From NCBI GenBank assembly GCA_903845125.1, contig CAIMWS010000463.1, forward strand, positions 1-64,000: a stretch of 64,000 nt of DNA, written 5' to 3'. Position 1 is the stretch's first letter. Each line of letters begins with the position of its first letter. The notes beneath the pieces are model-generated. The model saw only the letters and a list, made by a program, of their open reading frames with translations, had not been told where the DNA came from and ran no database searches. Shown one piece after another: positions 1 to 8,360 of the stretch. Made by a program: the position numbers and the translations under genes. This DNA comes from an uncultured Verrucomicrobiota bacterium (GTDB lineage Bacteria; Verrucomicrobiota; Verrucomicrobiia; Limisphaerales; UBA1319).

Positions 1-706
1 CCCGTGTGTAAGCGGCGTAGCGCCCGGGTTCCGAGGTCAGTTTGGCTCGAACCTCCTTGGCGAACTCGTCGTCGGGATTGGCGGCAAGCCATCGGCGCAT
101 GGTGAGCCATTTGGCGGCCTCGTATCGGTCCCAGCCGTCCTGGTCAGCCAGGACCATTTCCACGACGTCGCAGCCAAGGCGGCCGAAAGAGGCGAGCAGT
201 TCTGGAAGCAGGAGAAAGTCGGAGATGGAGCTGGCAAGACATCCCTGGGCAACACCTTCCGACGGAGGCAACTGCCGCCAGTAGGGCTCACCGATGAGGA
301 TGATCCCGCCGGGGCGCAGGCTCCGGGCCAGAAGGCTGATGGTGCCGGCGGCTCCCCCGCCGATCCAGGTGGCGCCGAGACAGGCTGCCACACCCACCTT
401 CTCTTCAGAGACGTAGCCGGCCGCATCGCCATGGATGAACTGGACGCGATCGGCGACACCGAGTTCTTCAGCACGTCGTTTCGCCTGCGCAGTGAACAAC
501 GGGCTCAGGTCGATGCCGGTGCCGAGGATGCCGTGGTCGCGGGCCCAGGTGCACAGCATCTCCCCCGAACCGCTGCCGAGGTCCAGCACGCGGGTCCCTG
601 TTTCCAGACGCAGCGCCGCCCCGAGGGTGGCGAGCTTTTCGGGTGTGATCGGGTTGTGGATGCGGTGAGCACTTTCAGTGATGTTGAATATTCGTGGGAT
701 GTCCAT
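1..706 (-). CDS. SAM-dependent class I methyltransferase (partial, runs off the left edge)
   Basis: Reverse-strand translation MDIPRIFNITESAHRIHNPITPEKLATLGAALRLETGTRVLDLGSGSGEMLCTWARDHGILGTGIDLS... has the VLDLGSGSGE motif I and an acidic GTGID motif. Open to position 1; not in the ORF track because it is truncated. Confidence 0.85.
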   Translation of the reverse strand, partial: MDIPRIFNITESAHRIHNPITPEKLATLGAALRLETGTRVLDLGSGSGEMLCTWARDHGILGTGIDLSPLFTAQAKRRAEELGVADRVQFIHGDAAGYVSEEKVGVAACLGATWIGGGAAGTISLLARSLRPGGIILIGEPYWRQLPPSEGVAQGCLASSISDFLLLPELLASFGRLGCDVVEMVLADQDGWDRYEAAKWLTMRRWLAANPDDEFAKEVRAKLTSEPGRYAAYTR

Positions 707-720
707 GGTGATACAGTTCG

Positions 721-1125
721 TTACGAGGGTGGTACCGCGCAGAGCTGCTCGACGAGCGGCCTCGAGCATTCCCAGCTCAAAAACGGCCCGGGTGATTGCA
801 CCCGCAAACTCCCGAGGTGGGGGCCATCCACATATTCCAGGGAGATGAACGGGGCTTCACCCCCGGCAGGGTGGAGGTCCTGGATGCGTAGGATAGGCGG
901 ATGCGACAGCTTGCGGCTCTGGAGGGTTTCGCGCTGCAATGCATCCAGGGCGGCCACATCCTGATGAATTTCCGGGGGCAGGAACTTGAGGGCAGACTGT
1001 TCGTTGAGACGGCCGTCCTGGGCCAGCCATACTTCGCCCATGCCACCCCGGCCCAGCAGCTTGAGGAGGGTGAAGCGTCCGGTGCCGGCCGTCTGCCCCG
1101 GGGTCAATGCCTGGCTCATTTTCAT
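721..1125 (-). pseudogene. Truncated Ser/Thr protein kinase (N-lobe only)
   Basis: 134 aa with LGRGGMGEVW glycine loop and SALKFLPP lysine; stops at ...VEQLCAVPPS, before the HRDLKPAN/DFG C-lobe present in the neighbouring full-length kinase. Confidence 0.7.
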
Positions 1126-1190
1126 AGGAAGAATGGATTTTGCCCAATCCAGCGCCTGCCGCCAAGCTTTAACTTCGGTTGGGTTTGGCC

Positions 1191-1219
1191 TTGAACGGCA
1201 CTTTTTGCACAGTTATAAT
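1191..1219 (+). promoter_or_regulatory. Candidate sigma70-type promoter for the kinase gene
   Basis: TTGAAC (1191-1196), 17-nt spacer, TATAAT (1214-1219); ATG at 1240. Confidence 0.5.
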
Positions 1220-1239
1220 CAACCCACACGAAGGGCGAA

Positions 1240-3456
1240 ATGACTAGCGGCCAGGAATTCAAACCCGGACAGCCGATGGGCGCAGGACGCTATACCCTGA
1301 CGCGGCAGCTGGGCCAGGGTGGCATGGGGTTGGTATGGCTGGCCCGGGACGAACGCCTGCGCAAGGAGGTGGCCTTGAAATTCATCCCACCGGCGGTTCA
1401 GCAGGAGCCCGACTGCATCGAGGATCTGCGGCGTGAAACCGCGCGCGCCCAGCTGTTATCCCACCCGAACATTGTCCGCATCCACGACTTGCACGAGTTT
1501 CCCGAGGAACCGGTTTTTATTTCCATGGAATATGTGGCGGGCCGGACGCTGGACGAATTGCGCCGCCAGCAGCCGAACCTGGTGTTCCGCTGGGAAACCA
1601 TCCGACCTTGGGTGGGCCAGCTATGCGGCGCGCTGGCCTACGCGCATGCCCACGGAGTCATTCACCGCGACTTGAAACCGGCCAACATGCTGGTGGACCA
1701 GGACGGGATGCTGAAGCTGGCGGACTTTGGGATTGCGGCCATGGTGAGCGATTCGATGAGCCGGATTTCCGTGCGCGAACCGACCAGCGGCACGCTGGCT
1801 TACATGAGCCCGCAGCAACTGCTGGGCCAGACCCCCAGCGCAGCCGATGACATTTATGCATTGGGATCCACGCTGTATCATTTGCTGACCAGCCAGCCGC
1901 CCTTTCGCATGGGGAACATTACCTACCAGGTGATCCACATCATGCCCAGCTTGATGGATAAACGGTTGTCGGAGCTGGGATTGGCCAATTCCATTCCACC
2001 CGAAGTGGCCTCCATGGTCATGGCCTGCCTGGCCAAAGAGGCTGAGCAACGCCCGCCGAGTGTCCGGGCCATGGCAGAATGGATTCAACTGCCGCCGGTG
2101 GCAACAACGCCCGGGGCAGGATTGGATGGCGGCACCGTTCCCGCGGGGGCCAAAGCCCAGGCGGCACCGGCAGCCGCGATGAATGGGACGTCAGAACCGA
2201 TGGTGCAGGATCCGCACCCGCCAGATGCCAATGAAGCGGGAACGCCGGAAGAGCAGATCTGCTGGGAGGGGGGAACCTGTTTGGCTCATTACGTCCCCGG
2301 GCTTCTGTATGCGGCGGCCTGGTTCCTGGCCTGGGGCATGGTCAGATCGCGGATGGAAGAGATCATCAACCTGGCCAGCGGGATTTCGACCGGTGAAGGG
2401 AAAACTCTCGCCCTGGAGCTGGCGGGTTATTCACGCTATTTCTGCTGGATGACCTACGGATTTTCCTGTTTATGCGTCTGGGGCATCCTGCGCCGGGTGC
2501 TGGAATTCCTGAACGCCCGCATTTGCATCACCACCCGGCGGATCAAGCTTAAGTCGGGGGCGCTTTCCCAAACCACGAGCCACATCGACCTGGCGCGCAT
2601 CAAGGACACAGCGATGTGGCAACCGCTGCTGGGCCGGGTTTTCAATTACTCCAATATCCGGCTGGTTGCCACGGACAGCGTGGCTGACGTGTTGCTTTGG
2701 GCCGTGCCGGACGGCGAAGCGAAACTGGAAATGATCCAGGCCGCCATGGCTGCGGCCACCACACCCGGGGCGTCCCGCCCGCCGACGGTGCCAGAGGCCG
2801 CCCCCAACCGGCCACCCACTGTGGTGAACCAGGATGCGGCACCGCCGGAAACCGTTGAGCCGGGAGGGCAGGAGGAGCGGGTCTGCTGGGAGGGACGGCC
2901 CTGTTTTGCGCATTACGTTCCCGGACTGCTGTGGGCGGCAGCCTGGGGCCTCGTCTGGGCCAGGACGGCATCCCGATGGGATGGAATATATGGTTTAGTG
3001 GACCGGATGTGGGCCGGAGAAGGGAAGGCCCTCGCCCTGAAGCTCGAAGGTATTTCCCCCTATTTTTCCAGCGTGGCCTATGGCCTGGCTGGATTGTGCA
3101 TCTGGAGCATCGTGTGCCGCATCCTGAAATACCTGAACGCCTATTTTTTCATCACCACCCGCCGGATCCGGATCAAGATGGGGACCTTCTCACAAACCAG
3201 CAGCCAGATCGAACTGGCGCGGGTGAAGGACATCGTGACCTGGCAGCCGATCCTGGGCCGGATTTTCAATTACTCCCATGTCCGGCTGATCTTGACTGGC
3301 GATGCGGTGGCCGATGTGTTGTATGCCGTGCCGGATGGGGAAAACAAATTGGAGCTGGCCCTGGCGGCGGCCCGGCAGACCACGCCCGAAACCGGAAGCG
3401 GCTCCGTTCAGCCGGGCCAAAAGAATTTCAGCCGCCCGGCCAACGCAAGCCTTTGA
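1240..3456 (+). CDS. Ser/Thr protein kinase with two tandem C-terminal bPH2 (DUF304/YdbT-like) domains
   Basis: LGQGGMGLVW, VALKF, HRDLKPANML, LADFG, GTLAYMSPQQ; two CWEG...(I/F)TTRRI(K/R)...QT(T/S)S.I(D/E)LAR(I/V)KD...VPDGE.KLE repeats beginning at 2257 and 2881. Confidence 0.92.
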   Translation: MTSGQEFKPGQPMGAGRYTLTRQLGQGGMGLVWLARDERLRKEVALKFIPPAVQQEPDCIEDLRRETARAQLLSHPNIVRIHDLHEFPEEPVFISMEYVAGRTLDELRRQQPNLVFRWETIRPWVGQLCGALAYAHAHGVIHRDLKPANMLVDQDGMLKLADFGIAAMVSDSMSRISVREPTSGTLAYMSPQQLLGQTPSAADDIYALGSTLYHLLTSQPPFRMGNITYQVIHIMPSLMDKRLSELGLANSIPPEVASMVMACLAKEAEQRPPSVRAMAEWIQLPPVATTPGAGLDGGTVPAGAKAQAAPAAAMNGTSEPMVQDPHPPDANEAGTPEEQICWEGGTCLAHYVPGLLYAAAWFLAWGMVRSRMEEIINLASGISTGEGKTLALELAGYSRYFCWMTYGFSCLCVWGILRRVLEFLNARICITTRRIKLKSGALSQTTSHIDLARIKDTAMWQPLLGRVFNYSNIRLVATDSVADVLLWAVPDGEAKLEMIQAAMAAATTPGASRPPTVPEAAPNRPPTVVNQDAAPPETVEPGGQEERVCWEGRPCFAHYVPGLLWAAAWGLVWARTASRWDGIYGLVDRMWAGEGKALALKLEGISPYFSSVAYGLAGLCIWSIVCRILKYLNAYFFITTRRIRIKMGTFSQTSSQIELARVKDIVTWQPILGRIFNYSHVRLILTGDAVADVLYAVPDGENKLELALAAARQTTPETGSGSVQPGQKNFSRPANASL

Positions 3457-5020
3457 GCCGGTACGCCGGCAGGTTTCCCTCCTGGGAAGGCACGGTGGTC
3501 TTTTCCGCCTGCACTTCCCCATAGACCCGCTGGTAAAGGTCGGCACTGAGGATTATTTCGCCGGCCCCGGCGGCGTCGCAATAACGGCAAGCGCGGTTCA
3601 CGGGATCGCCAATGACGGTGTATTCGAGCCGGTCGACGGTGCCAATGAAACCGTGAAACACCTCGCCGCAATGCAGGCCCACGCGCATTTCGCAGTTGAT
3701 ATCGCCGCGCTTGGATCGGAGCTGGCTGGTCGCGCGCACCGCCTCCTGGATTTCCCACGCGGCCCGGATCGCCTCGCCATACTGTTTGGGATCGGGGTCC
3801 GGGCTGCCGAAGACGGCCAGCGCGGCGTCGCCAATGAATTTGTCCAAAGTACCCTCGTGCCGGAGAATGATTTCCACCACGGGCTGAAGATAGTCGTTCA
3901 ACAGGTCCACCACGTCATGAGCGTCCATGGTGGAGGATTTCCTGGTAAAACCGACGAGGTCGCAGAAAAGGATGGCCACCTCCGATTTGACGCCGCCGGG
4001 ACGCAGTTTGCCGTGGCGGGCCTGCGCGATCAACGTGGCGCGGACTTTGGTGGAGAAATTGGCCAGGAGGCGATCCACCAGGCGCTGGCTCCGCTCGAGG
4101 TCGTCCCGGCGTTGCTGCTCGCTCAGGGCCATCGCGGCGTAGTGCCCGATAGCCAGCAGAAACTTCAGATCCTCTTCCTGGAACGAATCGGCTGCCTCCG
4201 GGCTGTCCACGCAGATGACCCCAAAAACCTGGCCCTGCCATTCCAACGGCGCATACATCCCGTGCATGATCTGATGCTGGCGGGCGCTGCGGCTGGGATC
4301 CCCGGACTCGCTCGAATGCCAAAGGAAGCCCCGCCGCTCGGTCAACGCACGCCGGGCCAGAGTTTCGCTCACGGCCGGTTCATCGGTGGAAACGTAGGCC
4401 TTGAGCAGCAAGGCATCCTGTCTGGGATCGCGCAGGAGCAGCGCGCCCCGCCGGGCGTTGGGGATGACACTCACCACGCGGTCCATGATCAGCTGGAGCA
4501 GCGCACTGTGATTCGCCTGGGCGCCAAACTGCGCCGGCAAATCCAGCAGCAACCGGAGCCGCATTTCGGCCGGCGAGCCGGAGGCTGCCGCGCTGCCAAA
4601 CCAGGGGCCGCCGGTGTCCAGCATCCGGGTGATTTGCAGGCTGGTCGCGGGCGGGCCAGGTTCGGAGGCTGGCGGCGGTGACGAGCCATCCGCACCGGAC
4701 AAAACCGTAACGCGCAGAGTGGTTTCGCCGATCCTGATCATATCCTCAGGATTAAGCCGGCACTCGCCCTGGCCGCGGATTTCGCACCCGTTGACCTGGG
4801 TGCCGTAGGTGCTGCCCAAATCCGCCAGGCAGACCACGCCGTTCCGGACTTCAAGGACTGCGTGCTGACGGGATACGAAGGGGTCCGCCGCCAGGTCCAG
4901 AATGGAGCCAGCCGCTTCGGCGAACCGGCCGATAAACAGGCGGTTGGCATCGAACTCGCGGACGGTTTCCGTGCCCTTGTAAGCCAGCGTGATTTGCAGT
5001 GCCATACTTGACCAATCCAC
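3428..5020 (-). CDS. FHA-GAF-class III adenylate/guanylate cyclase
   Basis: FHA: FIGRF...SRQHAVLEV...DLGSTYGTQVNG; GAF-like middle; cyclase: AILFCDLVGFTRKS, LDKFIGDAALAVFG, VGLHCGEV, YTVIGDPVNRACR. Alternative start at 5005. Confidence 0.9.
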   Translation of the reverse strand: MDWSSMALQITLAYKGTETVREFDANRLFIGRFAEAAGSILDLAADPFVSRQHAVLEVRNGVVCLADLGSTYGTQVNGCEIRGQGECRLNPEDMIRIGETTLRVTVLSGADGSSPPPASEPGPPATSLQITRMLDTGGPWFGSAAASGSPAEMRLRLLLDLPAQFGAQANHSALLQLIMDRVVSVIPNARRGALLLRDPRQDALLLKAYVSTDEPAVSETLARRALTERRGFLWHSSESGDPSRSARQHQIMHGMYAPLEWQGQVFGVICVDSPEAADSFQEEDLKFLLAIGHYAAMALSEQQRRDDLERSQRLVDRLLANFSTKVRATLIAQARHGKLRPGGVKSEVAILFCDLVGFTRKSSTMDAHDVVDLLNDYLQPVVEIILRHEGTLDKFIGDAALAVFGSPDPDPKQYGEAIRAAWEIQEAVRATSQLRSKRGDINCEMRVGLHCGEVFHGFIGTVDRLEYTVIGDPVNRACRYCDAAGAGEIILSADLYQRVYGEVQAEKTTVPSQEGNLPAYRLKGLRWPGG

Positions 5021-5106
5021 TCCCGGTTAAAGGCGGCCCGGGGATTCACCGCCCTCACGGTCCGGACCAATGCGGGAAGCTGCCCGTGTCGAACGCCCGC
5101 AGGTGG

Positions 5107-5137
5107 CCGCCCATTATTCATAGCATACCATGGGCGG
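5107..5137. promoter_or_regulatory. Inverted repeat (possible operator)
   Basis: CCGCCCAT (5107-5114) / ATGGGCGG (5130-5137), perfect 8-bp arms, 15-nt spacer, in the divergent intergenic region; overlaps a minus-strand TTTACA-18-TATGAA promoter candidate (5117-5146). Confidence 0.35.
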
Positions 5138-5267
5138 GACTGTAAACGAAAAATCCAACCGCAAAAGCCCGTTGGGAATTCCCTGCCCCCCGACGCCGGG
5201 GGCGATTTTAGCGCCCACCCGAGGGGCAAACCTTGACAGGGCGGGCCGGGGATTTCATTGTGGAAAC

Positions 5268-6785
5268 ATGACCAAGATCCAATTCGTTTTCCTGGGCTGG
5301 CTGGTGGCGCTGGCGGGCCAGGCAGCGGAGCCGTTGAGCGGCCGGCGGCCCAACATCGTGTTCATCCTCAGCGACGACCAAGGCTACGGCGACTTCTCCT
5401 GCCACGGGAATCCGGTCCTGAAAACGCCGAACCTGGATCGGATCCACAACGAGAGCGTGCGGTTCACGGATTTCCACGTGAGCCCGACCTGCGCGCCGAC
5501 GCGCAGCGCCTTGCTATCCGGCCGGCACGAGTTCAAGAACGGCGTCACGCACACCATCTTCGAGCGCGAGCGGATGAGCCTGAAGTCCACCACCATCGCG
5601 CAGGTGCTCCGCCAGACGGGCTATACCACGGGGATCTTCGGCAAGTGGCACCTGGGGGACGAAGCGGAATACCAGCCGGGCCGGCGCGGCTTTGACGAGG
5701 TGTTCATCCACGGCGGCGGCGGCATCGGGCAAACCTATCCCGGGTCTTGCGGCGATGCGCCGGGCAACCGCTACCTGGACCCCGCCATCCTGCACAACGG
5801 CCGGTTTGAAAAGACCAAGGGCTATTGCACGGACGTGTTTTTCGCCCAGGCGATGAAATGGATCGGGTCGGTGAAGGACCGCCAGCGGTTTTTCTGCTAC
5901 CTCCCGATGAATGTGCCGCATGCCCCTTTGCAGGTGCCGCCCGGCTATGAGCAGCTTTATGCGGGCCAAACCACGCCGCTGGCCGCGCAGTTCTTCGGCA
6001 TGCTGGCCAACCTGGACGACAACGTGGGACGCCTGCTGGCCCGGCTGCGGGAGTGGAACCTGGAGCGCGACACGCTGGTGATCGTGATGAACGACAACGG
6101 CGGCACCGTGGGCTGCCCGATTTGGAACGCCGGCATGCGGGGGGCCAAAGGCTCGCCGTGGGAAGGGGGCACACGCGCGGCATCGTTCTGGCGGTGGCCG
6201 GGGGTGCTCGAGCCGGGCGTGGTGGACCAACTGGCCGCGCACATCGATTTCTTCCCCACCCTGGCGGAACTGGCCGGAGCGCAGCTGCCGGCGGAACTGG
6301 CCGCCAGCCTGGATGGACGCAGCCTGGCGCCGTTATTGCAGGATCCCAAAGCCGGGTGGCCGGAGCGCTATCTCATCACGCATGTGGGGCGGTGGGCCCG
6401 GGGCCAGGCGGCGGCAGCGAAGTATGCGCACTGCCGCATCCGCAACAGCCGTTACAGCCTGGTGAGCGATGCCCGGGATGGCGCCAGGAAGTGGGAATTA
6501 TTCGACCTCAAGAGCGACTACGGCGAACAAACCGATCTCGCCGCGCAGCGGCCGGAGGTGGTGAAAGAATTCGACGCCGCCTACAGCCAATGGTGGGACG
6601 CGGTCCAGCCGCTGCTGGTGAACGAAAATCTCAACGGCCCCAAGGTGAACCCCTTCAAGGAACTTTATTGGAAACAGTTCGGAGGCGGCCCCACGGCGGC
6701 GGAGCTGCGGGAGATGGACCCCAGCCGCACCGATCTCGGCGGCGCCCCCAAAGCGAAGGCCAAAGCGAAGGCCGGCGGTTCGTAG
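5268..6785 (+). CDS. Sulfatase (arylsulfatase family), signal peptide
   Basis: PNIVFILSDDQGYGDFSCHG, CAPTRSALLSGR (Cys-type formylglycine motif), GIFGKWHLGD. ORF open from 5130; start chosen before the signal-like MTKIQFVFLGWLVALAGQA. Confidence 0.93.
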   Translation: MTKIQFVFLGWLVALAGQAAEPLSGRRPNIVFILSDDQGYGDFSCHGNPVLKTPNLDRIHNESVRFTDFHVSPTCAPTRSALLSGRHEFKNGVTHTIFERERMSLKSTTIAQVLRQTGYTTGIFGKWHLGDEAEYQPGRRGFDEVFIHGGGGIGQTYPGSCGDAPGNRYLDPAILHNGRFEKTKGYCTDVFFAQAMKWIGSVKDRQRFFCYLPMNVPHAPLQVPPGYEQLYAGQTTPLAAQFFGMLANLDDNVGRLLARLREWNLERDTLVIVMNDNGGTVGCPIWNAGMRGAKGSPWEGGTRAASFWRWPGVLEPGVVDQLAAHIDFFPTLAELAGAQLPAELAASLDGRSLAPLLQDPKAGWPERYLITHVGRWARGQAAAAKYAHCRIRNSRYSLVSDARDGARKWELFDLKSDYGEQTDLAAQRPEVVKEFDAAYSQWWDAVQPLLVNENLNGPKVNPFKELYWKQFGGGPTAAELREMDPSRTDLGGAPKAKAKAKAGGS

Positions 6786-6819
6786 TCCCTGGCAGCCACT
6801 CCCGAACCTCCGACCCGTT

Positions 6820-8322
6820 ATGAACCAAAACCCAGCCGGCCGGCCCAACGCATGGGGTGGACTCGTGAAGCTTTTCGCCCTGGCAGGCACCTTGATGGCC
6901 AGCCTCCTCCATGGCGCCGCGCCGGCCACCCCCGCCCGGCCCAATATCGTATTCATCCTATGCGATGACCTGGGCATTAACGATCTGCACTGTTACGGCC
7001 GCCCGGACCATCATACCCCCAACCTGGACCGGCTGGCCGGCCAGGGGATGCGCTTCACCGCCGCCTATTGCGCCCAGCCCATCTGCTCGCCATCCCGGGC
7101 CGCCATCCTCACCGGCAAGGCGCCCGCCCGCCTGCACTTGACCACCTATTTGCCGGGGCGTCCGGATTGCGCCGCGCAGAAGGTGCTGCATCCGGAAATC
7201 CAGATGCAATTGCCGCTCACCGAGAAGCTGCTGCCCCGGTATTTCAAGGCGGCTGGCTACGTGACGGCCGCCATCGGCAAATGGCACGTGGGCGGCAACG
7301 GTTTCGGGCCGCTGGAGCATGGGTTTGACCTGTATCATCCCGGCCAGGCCAATACGAGGCCTTCCGCCACCGAGGGGGGCAAGGGCGAATACGATTTGAC
7401 CGCCTGCGCGGAGCGCTTTATGGAGACCAACCGGAACCGGCCGTTCCTGATCTACCTGGCGCACAACGCCCCGCATATCCCCTACGACGCCCAGCCCACG
7501 CGCATCGCCGGCAATACCCAGGCCTTCGAACCGGTCTATGCCGCGGTGATCGAAACCATCGATGACACCGTGGGGCGGCTGCTGGCCAGGCTGGAGGCCC
7601 TGCAGCTGGCGGAAAACACCATCGTCATCTTCACCTCGGACAATGGCGGCTTGCACGTGCCCGAGGGGTCCCATGCCCGGATCACGCACAACACTCCCTA
7701 CCGGGCCGGGAAAGGATTCGTCTATGAGGGCGGTTTGCGGATCCCCCTCTTGGTCCGCTGGCCGGGCCGGGTGCCGGCCGGGAAAGTGGTGGACACGCCG
7801 GTGATCAACACCGACTGGGTGCCCACGCTTTTGGAAATGGCCGGGATGCCCCAACCGGCCGGCCTGGACGGAGTGAGCCAGGCGCCGTTGCTGCAAGGGC
7901 GGGGTTCCGCGGCCCAGCGCAGCTTGGGCTGGCATTTCCCGCACTACACCAACCAGGGAAGCCGTCCCAGCGGCGCCCTGCGGGAGGGGAACTGGATGCT
8001 CGTGGAGTATTACGACACGGAAACCGCCGAGCTCTACGACCTGGCCGCCGATCCAGCCGAGGCGCAAAATGTGGCGTTGGCCCATCCCGACCGGGTGGTG
8101 AAGATGCGCGCGGCGCTGGCCGCCTGGCGCGAGGCGAACAGCGCGCAAACCAACCGTCCCAATCCCGGTTTTAATCCTGACCGCTACCGGGAGCTTTACG
8201 AGGAGGTTGATGCCAGCCGGTTTGACCCGCTGGGGGCCAGCCGTGCAGTTTGGGAAAAAATGTGGGCATGGCGCCAGCGGATGAACACCGCGGTGCAGGC
8301 GGGCGCCAAAGGCCGGAAATAA
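6820..8322 (+). CDS. Sulfatase
   Basis: PNIVFILCDDLGINDLHCYG, CSPSRAAILTGK, AAIGKWHVG, IVIFTSDNGG. Confidence 0.93.
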   Translation: MNQNPAGRPNAWGGLVKLFALAGTLMASLLHGAAPATPARPNIVFILCDDLGINDLHCYGRPDHHTPNLDRLAGQGMRFTAAYCAQPICSPSRAAILTGKAPARLHLTTYLPGRPDCAAQKVLHPEIQMQLPLTEKLLPRYFKAAGYVTAAIGKWHVGGNGFGPLEHGFDLYHPGQANTRPSATEGGKGEYDLTACAERFMETNRNRPFLIYLAHNAPHIPYDAQPTRIAGNTQAFEPVYAAVIETIDDTVGRLLARLEALQLAENTIVIFTSDNGGLHVPEGSHARITHNTPYRAGKGFVYEGGLRIPLLVRWPGRVPAGKVVDTPVINTDWVPTLLEMAGMPQPAGLDGVSQAPLLQGRGSAAQRSLGWHFPHYTNQGSRPSGALREGNWMLVEYYDTETAELYDLAADPAEAQNVALAHPDRVVKMRAALAAWREANSAQTNRPNPGFNPDRYRELYEEVDASRFDPLGASRAVWEKMWAWRQRMNTAVQAGAKGRK

Positions 8323-8360
8323 GCGGCGGCCGGAGTTAATCCTGAATCTGAAAGGCAGAC

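Noticed and set aside
431-1194. Plus-strand ORFs over the methyltransferase and truncated kinase
   Set aside because: Antisense to motif-bearing minus-strand frames.
5130-5267. N-terminal extension of sulfatase 1 from 5130
   Set aside because: The first 46 residues are not signal-like; MTKIQFVFLGWLVALAGQA at 5268 is a good signal peptide with upstream space for an RBS.
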